From Oscillospiraceae bacterium (lineage in GTDB: Bacteria; Bacillota_A; Clostridia; Oscillospirales; Oscillospiraceae): 22,975 nucleotides of DNA. The notes beneath the pieces are model-generated. The model was not told the DNA's origin and did no database searches. It was given only the letters and a program-made list of their open reading frames with translations. Shown piece after piece: positions 1 to 7,351 of the stretch. The stretch is taken from NCBI GenBank assembly GCA_017540945.1, contig JAFYAB010000050.1, forward strand, positions 1 to 22,975. The letters run 5' to 3'. The first letter of the stretch is position 1. The number at the start of each line of letters is the position of its first letter. The translations under genes were made by a program, and so were the position numbers.

Positions 1-456
1 AACCATCAGACGGGCCGCACCACGCCCCTCCAGACCCGGGGCTACGTGGCCATGTCCGGCGCCTTCGGCTACGAGCTGGACCTGGCAAAGCTCTCCGAAG
101 GGGAGCTGGAGGAGATCCGGCATCAGATTCAGCACTTCCGGCAGGACGAGGCCCTGCTCCAGCGGGGGCTCTACTACCGCCTGGACGAGTTCACCGAGGC
201 TCAGGACGCCTCCGCCTGGCTCTTCGTCAGCGAGGATCGGAGCAGGGCCCTGCTGAACGTGGTGGTGCGTTCGCCCCACGCCAACGCGCCCTTGATTCAT
301 CTGCGCTTCAAGGGCCTGGACCCGGCGGCCCGCTATACCATTGAGGAGGACGACGGGGTCCGCTCCGGCGCGGCGCTGATGTACGGCGGCTACACCCTGC
401 CCCAGCTCATCGGCGACTACCCCGCGGTGCAGCTCCACCTGAGAAAAATAGAATAA
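1..456 (+). CDS. alpha-galactosidase GH36, C-terminal fragment (5' end outside window)
   Basis: This is the last 151 codons of a glycoside hydrolase family 36 alpha-galactosidase, which hydrolyses terminal alpha-1,6-galactosides such as melibiose and raffinose. The frame is open from base 1. The first residues, NHQTGRTTPLQTRGYVAMSG followed by AFGYELD, match the conserved stretch just after the GH36 catalytic region. The rest is the beta-sandwich C-terminal domain, ending in VQLHLRKIE. An ATG at 46 lies inside this conserved block and is not the true start. The catalytic aspartates lie upstream of the window, so activity cannot be judged. A galK-galE-galT cluster follows on the same strand, which fits release of galactose feeding the Leloir pathway. 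The family call is firm; the exact substrate is inferred. Confidence 0.9.
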   Translation, partial: NHQTGRTTPLQTRGYVAMSGAFGYELDLAKLSEGELEEIRHQIQHFRQDEALLQRGLYYRLDEFTEAQDASAWLFVSEDRSRALLNVVVRSPHANAPLIHLRFKGLDPAARYTIEEDDGVRSGAALMYGGYTLPQLIGDYPAVQLHLRKIE

Positions 457-466
457 GCTCTGTAGC

Positions 467-483
467 GGCGCACATTGTGCGCC
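467..483. repeat. 7-bp perfect hairpin between the GH36 gene and the next gene
   Basis: GGCGCAC, the loop ATT and GTGCGCC form a perfect 7-bp stem 10 bases after the GH36 stop codon and 43 bases before the next start. No T run follows, so it is not a convincing intrinsic terminator. It may be an RNA-processing or stabilising hairpin inside the operon. Confidence 0.5.
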
Positions 484-525
484 ACATACACCCCGCACCG
501 CTGTTCAAAATTTGGGAGGACGCCC

Positions 526-1209
526 ATGAGAGACCGACTGAAGATCTGGTACTACACCGAGCTGAAGAAACTCTACGCCCTGAACTGGCGAGAGAAAATC
601 GAATACGTCTGGAACTATTACAAGCTCTGGATCATCGGGATCGTCTGCTTCCTCTCTCTGACGGTGTTCCTGATCGTACGCATCACCGCGAACGTGGAGG
701 GCTTCTGGCTCAACGGCAGCTTTGCCAACACCACCGTCCGGGCGGGCAGCGGCTCCCTGCTCTGGGAGGACTTTGAGGCTTGTGCCCAGTTTGATTTGAA
801 GGAGAAAAAGCTGGAATTTGACGACCAGGTCTATTTTGACTACCTGAAAAACCAGGCCCGGGGCAACAACTATTACAACGCCTTTGTCTCCCTGACCGAC
901 GCGGGCATTCTGGACTTCATCGTCATGGCCCCGGACTCCCTGTCCGCTCTGGCCCAGTCGGGCCGCCTGACGGACCTGCGGCTGGAGCAGACGAAGGCCC
1001 TGCTGGAGCGGTATGCGGACCGGCTGATCTACTTTCAGAGCGAGACCGACGGAGCGATTCCCGTGGGCATCGACCTGTCGGACAGCCTGCTGGTGACAAA
1101 GTACCGGGTTTATTCCCCGGAGGAGGGCTGCGCCATGGGGATCTGCGCCCGTACCGGGAATTTGGAGCAAATTGCCCTGTTCTTACAGTTCGTTTTGGAG
1201 GAGGGATAA
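526..1209 (+). CDS. membrane-anchored protein of unknown function
   Basis: A 227-residue protein that I do not recognise as a named family. The ATG at 526 was chosen because GGGAGGA sits 5 bases upstream; an in-frame ATG at 475 lies in the intergenic hairpin and has no such site. Residues about 29-48 form one hydrophobic segment (WIIGIVCFLSLTVFLIVRI) after a basic, aromatic N-terminus, so it is probably a single-span protein with about 180 residues outside the membrane. The outer part contains GILDFIVMAPDSLSALAQSG, which weakly resembles the way solute-binding proteins are built, but no lipobox or clear domain is visible. The next gene (DUF624) begins 2 bases after its stop, with the ribosome site inside this gene's end, so the two are probably translated together. 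A joint role in the galactoside operon is inference only. Confidence 0.75.
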   Translation: MRDRLKIWYYTELKKLYALNWREKIEYVWNYYKLWIIGIVCFLSLTVFLIVRITANVEGFWLNGSFANTTVRAGSGSLLWEDFEACAQFDLKEKKLEFDDQVYFDYLKNQARGNNYYNAFVSLTDAGILDFIVMAPDSLSALAQSGRLTDLRLEQTKALLERYADRLIYFQSETDGAIPVGIDLSDSLLVTKYRVYSPEEGCAMGICARTGNLEQIALFLQFVLEEG

Positions 1210-1211
1210 GC

Positions 1212-1988
1212 ATGCGGGAGCGAATCAACGCCTTTTTGTCCAATGAAAGCAGCTTCGGCAAGCTCATGACCAAGCTTGGCATCATCATCGGCGCCAATCT
1301 CATGTTCGTTCTGTTCAGTCTGCCGGTGCTGACCCTCGGCGCAGGCTGGGCAGCCCTGTGTCACGTGATGTTGAAAACCCTCCGGGGAGACGGGGTCCTG
1401 AACCCCTTCAAGCAGTTCTGGCTGGGCTTCAGGGCCAATTTCAAGCAGGCCACCGTCGTCTGGCTGCTGACCCTGGCCCTGGGCTTCCTGGGCTGGCTGG
1501 ACGTTCGCTTCCTCCTGCATCAGGGCGGCGCCATGGTGAACTTCCGCTACGCCGTCTACGCCGTGGGTCTGGTGCTGCTGATCGGCGTGATCTACATCTT
1601 CCCGGTGATGGCAGCCTTTGCCAACAAGCTGCCGGTGCTGTTCCGCAGCGCCTACTACTTCGCCCTGAAGAACCCGCTGAAGCTAATCGTGCTGCTGTTC
1701 TTCCACGTCTTTCCGCTGTATCTCACCTACACCGACGCCCAGATGCTGCCCCTCTATGCCTTTTTGTGGACCTTCTTCGGCTTCGGCGCCATCGCCATGC
1801 TGACAGCGAAACTCCTGCTGCCGCTGTTTACGCCCCTGCTGCCGCTTGTGGATGAGGCCGGTGATTTCATCCTGGATGACGAAGGCAAACCCCTTATGCC
1901 CGGCGACGAGGACCGCATCACGGATTCCGGCGTGCGGGAGAAAACCGAACAGGAAATTCTCGAAGAAATGAAAAAGCTGGGAATGTAA
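1212..1988 (+). CDS. DUF624 (YesL-like) membrane protein
   Basis: A 258-residue polytopic membrane protein of the DUF624/YesL type. The family is commonly found beside carbohydrate ABC transporter and glycosidase genes in Firmicutes; its biochemical role is unknown. The N-terminus has the family hallmark of a short amphipathic start, a first span at about 22-44 with FSLPVLTLGAGWAAL, then a K/R-rich turn leading to FKQFWLGFRANFKQA. Further hydrophobic stretches lie near 82-102, 112-135, 155-172 and 178-198. The last 45 residues are acidic and probably cytoplasmic (DEAGDFILDDEGKPL). The start follows GGAGGAGGGAT at a good distance and 2 bases after the preceding stop. Its place between an alpha-galactosidase and galK supports a link with galactoside use. 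Confidence 0.85.
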   Translation: MRERINAFLSNESSFGKLMTKLGIIIGANLMFVLFSLPVLTLGAGWAALCHVMLKTLRGDGVLNPFKQFWLGFRANFKQATVVWLLTLALGFLGWLDVRFLLHQGGAMVNFRYAVYAVGLVLLIGVIYIFPVMAAFANKLPVLFRSAYYFALKNPLKLIVLLFFHVFPLYLTYTDAQMLPLYAFLWTFFGFGAIAMLTAKLLLPLFTPLLPLVDEAGDFILDDEGKPLMPGDEDRITDSGVREKTEQEILEEMKKLGM

Positions 1989-2002
1989 TACGGAGGGTTG
2001 AA

Positions 2003-3292
2003 ATGAATTGTTCTGTGGCAATACTTCGCGCCGCCCTGCAGGACGGGCGCTATGATGCGGCACTGAAGGCTCTGTACGGTGAAACGGAAACCGCAAGACA
2101 GCGTGCGCTGCGCGTGACAGAGGCCTTCCTGTCCGCCTATGGAAACAGAAAGGAGGCAGCCCTGTTTTCCGGTCCCGGCCGGACGGAGCTGGGCGGCAAC
2201 CACACGGATCACCAGCACGGGCACGTACTCTGCGGAAGCGTGGATCTGGACGTGCTGGCCTGCGCCGCGCCGAACGGCCTGCGCGTCATCCGCGTCCACT
2301 CCGAGGGCTATGCTCCGTTGGAGGTGGATCTGGCACGGCTTTCTCCGCTGGAGGAAGAAAAGAATACCACGGCAGCCTTGATCCGCGGTGTCACAGCAAA
2401 ACTGACAGAGCTTGGATATCCTGTCGGAGGGTTTGACGTCTGCGCGTGCTCCAACGTACTCTCCGGCTCCGGCCTGTCCTCCTCGGCCGCATTTGAGGTG
2501 CTGCTCTGCAATATTGCGAACCATTTCTTCTGCGCCGGCGCTTTGGACAGTGTGGAAATCGCCAAGATCAGTCAATATGCCGAAAACGTCTTTTTCGGCA
2601 AGCCCTGCGGACTCATGGATCAGATGGGCTCCTCCATCGGCGGCGCGGTGGCCATCGACTTCCGCGATCCTGCCTCGCCCGTCGTGGGGCGGGTGGACTA
2701 CGACTTCTCCCGCTCCGGCCATGCGCTGTGCATCATCGACACCGGCTCCACCCACGCGGATTTGACGGACGACTACGCGGACATCACCCGGGAGATGGGT
2801 ACTGTGGCGGCCTTTTTCGGAAAGCAGTTCCTTCGGGACGTGCCGGAGGCCGACTTCCGGGCTGCGCTGCCGGCCCTCAGAGCCGCTTGCGGCGATCGGG
2901 CGGTGCTTCGTGCCCTGCACTTCTTTGCGGAGGACCGGCGGGCGATCCTGGAGGCGGAGGCGCTGCAGCGGGGCGATTTCGCGACATTCCTGGCGCTCGT
3001 TCGGGAATCGGGCCGCTCCTCGGCCTTGCAGCTCCAAAACACCTATTCTCCCGCCGCGCCCCAGAGTCAGGCGATCTCTGTCGCCCTCGCGGTGGGCGAA
3101 GGGCTCCTGGCCGGGACCGGCGCGATTCGCGTCCACGGGGGCGGTTTTGCCGGAACAGTCCAGGCCTGGGTGCCGGTGGATCGGCTTGATGCTTTCCGGG
3201 AAGGGATCGAGGCGGTGTTCGGAGCCGGGAAATGTCATATTCTGCACGTCCGCCCCATCGGCGGCTGCGTCATCACAGATCAGGAGGGGTAA
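2003..3292 (+). CDS. galK: galactokinase
   Basis: A 429-residue GHMP-family kinase that phosphorylates alpha-D-galactose to galactose-1-phosphate with ATP, the first committed Leloir step, in the cytoplasm. The galactokinase signature is at residues 57-73 (GPGRTELGGNHTDHQHG), the ATP-binding Gly/Ser motif at 152-163 (VLSGSGLSSSAA), the likely catalytic Asp at 206 in CGLMDQMGSS, and the third GHMP motif at 373-384 (GAIRVHGGGFAG). The length is normal for Firmicute GalK and all motifs are intact. The ATG is preceded by GGAGG. galE starts 2 bases after the stop, with its ribosome site inside the galK end, so the genes are probably coupled. A diverged partial second copy lies at about 6355-6727. 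Confidence 0.97.
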   Translation: MNCSVAILRAALQDGRYDAALKALYGETETARQRALRVTEAFLSAYGNRKEAALFSGPGRTELGGNHTDHQHGHVLCGSVDLDVLACAAPNGLRVIRVHSEGYAPLEVDLARLSPLEEEKNTTAALIRGVTAKLTELGYPVGGFDVCACSNVLSGSGLSSSAAFEVLLCNIANHFFCAGALDSVEIAKISQYAENVFFGKPCGLMDQMGSSIGGAVAIDFRDPASPVVGRVDYDFSRSGHALCIIDTGSTHADLTDDYADITREMGTVAAFFGKQFLRDVPEADFRAALPALRAACGDRAVLRALHFFAEDRRAILEAEALQRGDFATFLALVRESGRSSALQLQNTYSPAAPQSQAISVALAVGEGLLAGTGAIRVHGGGFAGTVQAWVPVDRLDAFREGIEAVFGAGKCHILHVRPIGGCVITDQEG

Positions 3293-3294
3293 CG

Positions 3295-4284
3295 ATGGCA
3301 ATTCTTGTATTGGGTGGGGCCGGCTACATCGGCTCCCACACGGTTTACGCGCTGATCGAGACGGGCCGTGACGTTGTGGTGGCCGACAATCTGCTGACCG
3401 GCTTCCGGGCCGCCGTCCATCCGAAGGCAAGGTTCTACGAGCTGGACATCCGGGACCGGAAGGCTCTGGACAGCCTGTTTGAACAGGAACGCATCGAGGG
3501 CGTCATCCACTTCGCTGCTTCCAGCCAGGTTGGCGAGAGCATGAGCGATCCTCTCAAATACTACGACAACAACCTCTGGGGGACCACGTGTCTGCTGGAA
3601 AGCATGATCGCCCACAACGTTAAAAAGATTGTCTTTTCCTCCACTGCCGCGACCTACGGCCTGCCGGAGAAAATGCCGATTTCAGAGTCTGATCGTACCC
3701 GGCCCATCAATCCCTACGGCGAGACAAAGCTCGCCATGGAGAAAATGATGGCCTGGGCGGACAAGGCCATGGGGCTCAAATACGTCGCCTTGCGGTACTT
3801 CAACGCCTGCGGCGCCCATCCCGGCGGCGCCATCGGCGAGGCCCACGATCCGGAGACACACCTGATCCCGATCATTCTCCAGGTGCCAAACGGCCAGCGG
3901 GAGTTCATCGGCATCTACGGCGACGACTATCAGACGAAGGACGGCACCTGCGTGCGGGACTATATACACGTCTGCGATCTGGCCCAGGCGCACATTCTCG
4001 CGTTGGACTATCTGCTGGCCGGAAATGAGTCTAATACCTTCAACCTCGGAAACGGCGTCGGCTTTACCAACAGGGAGGTCGTGGACTATGCCCGCCGGGT
4101 CACGGGCCATCCGATCCCTGAGAAAATCCTGGCCCGCCGCCCCGGCGATCCGGATATGCTGGTAGCCAGCTCCGAAAAGGCGCGCACGGTCCTGGGCTGG
4201 AAACCGCAGTACGCTGAGCTGGAGACGATCCTTTCCACCGCCTGGAATTGGCACAAGAACCATCCCCAGGGCTATGAGGACTGA
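3295..4284 (+). CDS. galE: UDP-glucose 4-epimerase
   Basis: A 329-residue extended short-chain dehydrogenase that interconverts UDP-galactose and UDP-glucose with bound NAD. The Rossmann glycine motif is at residues 7-13 (GGAGYIG), with D31 probably holding the NAD ribose. The catalytic set is visible as the SSTAATYG segment (115-122) and Y141-x3-K145 in NPYGETKLAME. RYFNACG and the later GDGxCxRDYIHVxDL-type segment (DGTCVRDYIHVCDLA) are typical of GalE. The ATG at 3295 was chosen because AGGAGGGG lies just before it; an in-frame upstream ATG at 3232 would overlap the end of galK. galT starts 3 bases after the stop. Confidence 0.97.
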   Translation: MAILVLGGAGYIGSHTVYALIETGRDVVVADNLLTGFRAAVHPKARFYELDIRDRKALDSLFEQERIEGVIHFAASSQVGESMSDPLKYYDNNLWGTTCLLESMIAHNVKKIVFSSTAATYGLPEKMPISESDRTRPINPYGETKLAMEKMMAWADKAMGLKYVALRYFNACGAHPGGAIGEAHDPETHLIPIILQVPNGQREFIGIYGDDYQTKDGTCVRDYIHVCDLAQAHILALDYLLAGNESNTFNLGNGVGFTNREVVDYARRVTGHPIPEKILARRPGDPDMLVASSEKARTVLGWKPQYAELETILSTAWNWHKNHPQGYED

Positions 4285-4287
4285 ACT

Positions 4288-5739
4288 ATGAACGCAGTAA
4301 AAGCGCTTGTTGCCTATGCCCTGCAAACAGGGCTGATCGAAGCCGGGGAGGAAACCTGGGCGCAAAACGTCATTCTGGAAACGATCAAAACGGACGATTT
4401 GCCAGATATTGAGGTGGCGGAGCAGGCCACCCTCCCAGTCATTCTGGACGCGCTGACCGATCATGCCCGCCCCGGCGCGAGCATCGTCTATCGGGATCTG
4501 TTCGACACGGGCCTCATGGGCAGACTGACGCCGCGTCCCGCTCAGGTGCGGGAACGGTTTGCGGCCCTGCGGGCCTGCGATCCAAAGGCGGCGACCGATT
4601 GGTACTATCGGTTCAGCCAGGACACGAATTATATTCGCAGAGACCGCATCGCAAAGGACATTCAGTGGAAGGCTCCCACAGAATACGGAGAGTTGGATAT
4701 CACGATCAACCTCTCCAAGCCGGAAAAGGATCCGAAGGCGATTGCCGCCGCCCGGAATCTTCCCGCCGCGGCCTATCCCTGCTGTCTGCTCTGCGCGGAG
4801 AACGAGGGCTATGCGGGCAGAGTCAACCACCCGGCGCGGCAGAATCACCGCACGGTACCGATCACGATCAACGGCAGTCCGTGGTTCCTGCAGTACAGCC
4901 CCTATGTTTATTACAACGAGCACTGCATCTGCTTCAACAGCGTCCACACGCCGATGAAGATCGACAGGGCCTGCTTCGCCAAGCTGCTGGACTTCGTCGG
5001 GCAGTTTCCCCACTACTTCGTGGGCTCCAACGCCGATCTTCCCATCGTGGGTGGCAGCATTCTGGCCCACGATCACTTCCAGGGCGGACACTATACCTTC
5101 GCGATGGAGACCGCGCCTGTGGAAACGCCAATTTCCTTCCCCGGCTTTGCCGACGTGGAGGCCGGGATCGTAAAATGGCCCATGAGCGTCATCCGCATCA
5201 CCGCCAAGGTGCCGGAATGCCTGGTTGAGCTCGCGGACAGGATCCTCGCTGCGTGGCGCGACTACACAGACGAAAGCGCTTTCATCTATGCACAGACCGA
5301 CGGAGAGCCGCACAACACGATCACGCCCATCGCACGGCGGCGCGGCGAACGGTACGAGCTGGACCTGGTCCTGCGCAACAACATCACGACGGCGGAGCAT
5401 CCCCTCGGCGTCTATCATCCCCACGCGGAGCTGCACCACATCAAGAAGGAAAATATCGGCCTCATCGAGGTCATGGGTCTGGCTGTCCTGCCCGCGCGGT
5501 TGAAGGACGAGCTCAGCGACGTGGCGGAGAAGCTCGCAAAGGGCGAACGGGTCGAAGGCGTCCACGCCGAATGGGCGGAGACCCTCGCAAAGCAGTACAG
5601 CTTTACGCCCGAGAACGCTGCCGTTATCGTCAAAGCCGAGGTGGGCAAGGTCTTCGCCCAGGTTCTCGAACACGCCGGCGTCTTCAAACGCACGCCGGAA
5701 GGCAGATCCGCTTTTTTGCGTTTTACAGCAACCATCTAG
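4288..5739 (+). CDS. galT: UDP-glucose--hexose-1-phosphate uridylyltransferase (Firmicute type)
   Basis: A 483-residue GalT of the longer Firmicute type, which transfers UMP from UDP-glucose to galactose-1-phosphate. The active-site histidine motif appears as HDHFQ at residues 261-265 within GGSILAHDHFQGGHYTF; in this enzyme class a histidine of this motif carries the uridylyl group. A Cys cluster at 165-169 (PCCLLCAENEG) and the conserved NEHCICFNSVHTPMKI segment (210-224) are also characteristic. It follows galE by 3 bases and is the last intact gene of the galactose operon. I see no strong intrinsic terminator directly after it. Confidence 0.95.
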   Translation: MNAVKALVAYALQTGLIEAGEETWAQNVILETIKTDDLPDIEVAEQATLPVILDALTDHARPGASIVYRDLFDTGLMGRLTPRPAQVRERFAALRACDPKAATDWYYRFSQDTNYIRRDRIAKDIQWKAPTEYGELDITINLSKPEKDPKAIAAARNLPAAAYPCCLLCAENEGYAGRVNHPARQNHRTVPITINGSPWFLQYSPYVYYNEHCICFNSVHTPMKIDRACFAKLLDFVGQFPHYFVGSNADLPIVGGSILAHDHFQGGHYTFAMETAPVETPISFPGFADVEAGIVKWPMSVIRITAKVPECLVELADRILAAWRDYTDESAFIYAQTDGEPHNTITPIARRRGERYELDLVLRNNITTAEHPLGVYHPHAELHHIKKENIGLIEVMGLAVLPARLKDELSDVAEKLAKGERVEGVHAEWAETLAKQYSFTPENAAVIVKAEVGKVFAQVLEHAGVFKRTPEGRSAFLRFTATI

Positions 5740-5892
5740 GCTTAAAACAAAAATCCTCCTGAATTCTTTATACGAACAAATACTTATAATGAACGATTTC
5801 GGATAAAAATGTAGGTGTTCATCGCACACTTCAGCCCTCAGGAATGCTGCTGAAGAGAATCAGACAAATCCGAATCCTTGGCTAACAAATCG

Positions 5893-5921
5893 TTGACAAA
5901 TCTGATGTTATCATATAGAAT
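5893..5921 (+). promoter_or_regulatory. predicted sigma-A promoter
   Basis: TTGACA at 5893-5898 and TAGAAT at 5916-5921 are separated by exactly 17 bases. The -35 box is perfect and the -10 box has one mismatch. No coding region follows directly. The next marked signal is the hairpin at 6099-6148, so the promoter could drive a small RNA of about 220 bases, or once drove the gene now reduced to the galK remnant. Confidence 0.55.
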
Positions 5922-5927
5922 AATGGT

Positions 5928-6153
5928 GCGTAGATATCTTACGTTCAGTTTCTGATAGTCAGGAAGCAGTCTTTGCTTCCGGCTAAACAGGTTCCTCGTT
6001 AGCGCTTCGGTATAACACAATGTTTTGGTTTCACTCCGGCGCAACACAGTTTCTTTATACTACTTCGGTTATGACAGTTTCAGATAGCTTTAGGCTATAG
6101 AAGCAGACTGACAATGGCCCTTAATGGGGGCTTGTTCGGTCTGCTTCTTGTTT
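5928..6153 (+). ncRNA. candidate small RNA or leader (speculative)
   Basis: The stretch lies between a near-consensus promoter and a terminator-like hairpin. It contains a GGAAGCA-GTCTT-TGCTTCC hairpin at 5962-5980 and two similar segments carrying CTTCGGT(T)AT (near 6005 and 6063). No open frame with a ribosome site was found on the + strand. It matches no RNA family that I can name; no T-box motif is visible. It could also be the attenuator leader of the lost second galK gene. Confidence 0.3.
6099..6153 (+). terminator. terminator-like long hairpin
   Basis: AGAAGCAGAC (6099-6108) pairs perfectly with GTCTGCTTCT (6139-6148). An inner, imperfect ACAATGGCCC/GGGGCTTGTT pairing adds to the stem. 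TGTTTTCC follows. The T run is short but the stem is strong, so it is a fair candidate for intrinsic termination of the transcript from 5893-5921. Confidence 0.55.
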
Positions 6154-6354
6154 TCCATGCGAATTACGTCGAAAAAACAACTCTGACCGGAGCGCCCCGT
6201 TGCTGCAGATGGCCTCGCCCTTGTATTATGAAAGTGAGGTCCTTATGATTTATCTGCCGCAACGATCCATTGATTTGCCCTCCGCACGATTTTCCCTTGC
6301 GCCTGTCCGTCCGCCGTCTGCGGAACGGGGCGCGGCGTGGGCATAACAGCCTAT

Positions 6355-6727
6355 GCCCTGCACGTCTCACCAGGGCGACAACAACGCGCAGGCGGAGGCC
6401 GACGCCCTGCAGCGCGGAGATTTCGCGGAATTTCTGCAAATCGTGAACCGCTCCGGCCTGTCCTCCATTGAGAACCTGCAGAACATCTTCTCTCCGTCCC
6501 ATCCGCAGAACCAGGCCGTGGGCCTGGCGATCTCCCTCGGCCGGGAGCTGCTGGACGGCGCCGGCGCGATCCGCGTCCACGGCGGCGGCTTCGCCGGGAC
6601 GGTCCAAGCCTTCGTGCCGAATGAGAAGCTGGAGGCTTTCCGCAGCGGGATCGAAGCCGTCTTCGGCAGGGGAAAGTGCCACGTTCTCCACATCCGTCCC
6701 GTGGGCGGCTGCATACTGCTGCCATAA
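6355..6727 (+). pseudogene. galK: remnant of a second galactokinase (C-terminal third)
   Basis: From about base 6385 to the stop at 6725-6727 the frame encodes the last ~115 residues of a galactokinase. ALQRGDF, the third GHMP motif AGAIRVHGGGFAGTVQAF, and GIEAVFGRGKCHVLHIRPVGG are all present. By eye it is about 65% identical to residues 318-426 of the intact galK at 2003-3292, so it is not a recent copy. The ATP-binding and catalytic parts are missing. GCCCTGCAC at 6355-6363 matches the ALH codons of galK, but the distance from there to the next shared block is 43 bases against 42, consistent with a one-base frameshift. Further upstream the likeness fades. The fragment cannot be an active kinase. 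It may be the scar of a former galK replaced by the operon copy, or an imported end fragment. Confidence 0.85.
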
Positions 6728-6777
6728 TACGATTTCTTGATGAAACGCTTAGAAACCGTTTCATCAAGAAATCGTAT
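6727..6777. repeat. perfect 21-bp inverted repeat at the end of the galK remnant
   Basis: Arms at 6727-6747 (beginning ATACGATTTCTTGATG) and 6757-6777 are exact reverse complements with a 9-base spacer. The left arm starts on the last base of the remnant's stop codon. No T run follows on either side (AAGAAC to the right), so it is a poor intrinsic terminator despite the long stem. It may be a mobile-element end, a palindromic repeat or a recombination site. Confidence 0.8.
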
Positions 6778-6834
6778 AAGAACAGAACATGACCTGTCCG
6801 GCCTCCGGGGCTACCAATCGGGCAGAAACTGAAG

Positions 6835-6880
6835 GGCGTTGTCTCAAAACAGCGATAACAAGCTGAATTGAGGCAACGCC
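6835..6880. repeat. 13-bp inverted repeat downstream of tnpV remnant
   Basis: GGCGTTGTCTCAA (6835-6847) and TTGAGGCAACGCC (6868-6880) are reverse complements with one mismatch and 20 bases between. It lies just past the stop of the - strand transposon gene. It could terminate that transcript, although no T run follows, or be an insertion-sequence end; the TTGTCTCAAAA edge resembles IS termini in general, but no family is assigned. Confidence 0.5.
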
Positions 6881-6898
6881 ATAGTAGGTTCTTCTCAA

Positions 6899-7336
6899 TT
6901 ATGCGAAAATCAGGTCATGGTTTACGATTTCTTCCGCCCGACTGCGGATATTATTTATTCGCCGCACCCATTCCATTTGATCACTTGACTTAAGCTCCTC
7001 GGTAACGCCTTCACGCTCTGCCATCTGACGGATCAAGAGATCCAGCATATCGTTCGCCTGCTCGTCGATCTGGGCGAGATAAGCGCCGAGCTTTCCTTCG
7101 GCAACGAATTGAGAGTATACATGCCGCTGGCTGCGTTTCAGGTATTCTCCGTGAGCTCTGCCAAAGCGCCCGATGGAAGGACGCTCCTGCTCCAGTTTAG
7201 CGTCTCTGGCACCAAATTCTTCCGACGCAGGTTCTTCCGGATCTGCATCCTCGAATCTGGTACCAATCGGCAGATAATAGTCTCCCACCAGCTCATACTT
7301 CCAGCCGGTGTGTTCGTCAACGATATACTTTTTCAT
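6899..7336 (-). CDS. tnpV: TnpV-type transposon protein
   Basis: A 145-residue protein of the TnpV family, found on integrative and mobilisable transposons of clostridia; its exact role is not established. Family features are the N-terminus MKKYIVDEHTGWKYELVGDY followed by YLPIG, the central GRFGRAHGEYLKRSQRHVYSQF, the AYLAQIDEQANDMLDLLIRQM helix, and the C-terminal MEWVRRINNIRSRAEEIVN. The ATG at 7336 was preferred because GGAGGG lies 7 bases before it; an upstream TTG at 7351 overlaps that site. The HTH gene at 7352-7558 lies upstream on the same strand. No recombinase gene adjoins, so this is probably a transposon remnant rather than an active element. Confidence 0.85.
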   Translation of the reverse strand: MKKYIVDEHTGWKYELVGDYYLPIGTRFEDADPEEPASEEFGARDAKLEQERPSIGRFGRAHGEYLKRSQRHVYSQFVAEGKLGAYLAQIDEQANDMLDLLIRQMAEREGVTEELKSSDQMEWVRRINNIRSRAEEIVNHDLIFA

Positions 7337-7351
7337 TACCAATCCCTCCAA

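Larger units (their letters stand above)
5740..6354. other. gene-poor, AT-richer stretch after galT
   Basis: About 615 bases without a supportable gene. It holds a good + strand promoter (5893-5921), a small hairpin with GGAAGCA/TGCTTCC arms (5962-5980), a large hairpin followed by T-rich sequence (6099-6153), and from about 6280 onward a GC-rich part that may be decayed galK sequence. A 69-codon - strand reading frame at 5838-6047 has no recognisable motif and is not called. Base composition differs from the flanking operon, suggesting inserted or decaying DNA. Confidence 0.6.

Noticed and set aside
1754..3430. Long open frame on the - strand across DUF624, galK and galE
   Set aside because: It lies antisense to three well-supported genes, has low-complexity R/P/G/A-rich sequence and no recognisable domain. 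It is a GC-rich codon-bias shadow.
3682..5829. 715-codon open frame on the - strand over galE and galT
   Set aside because: Antisense to galE and galT, which have full motifs; no ribosome site or family likeness.
5838..6047. 69-codon open frame on the - strand
   Set aside because: No recognisable motif and no clear ribosome site; overlaps the + strand promoter and hairpin. Could be a decayed gene end, but this cannot be supported.
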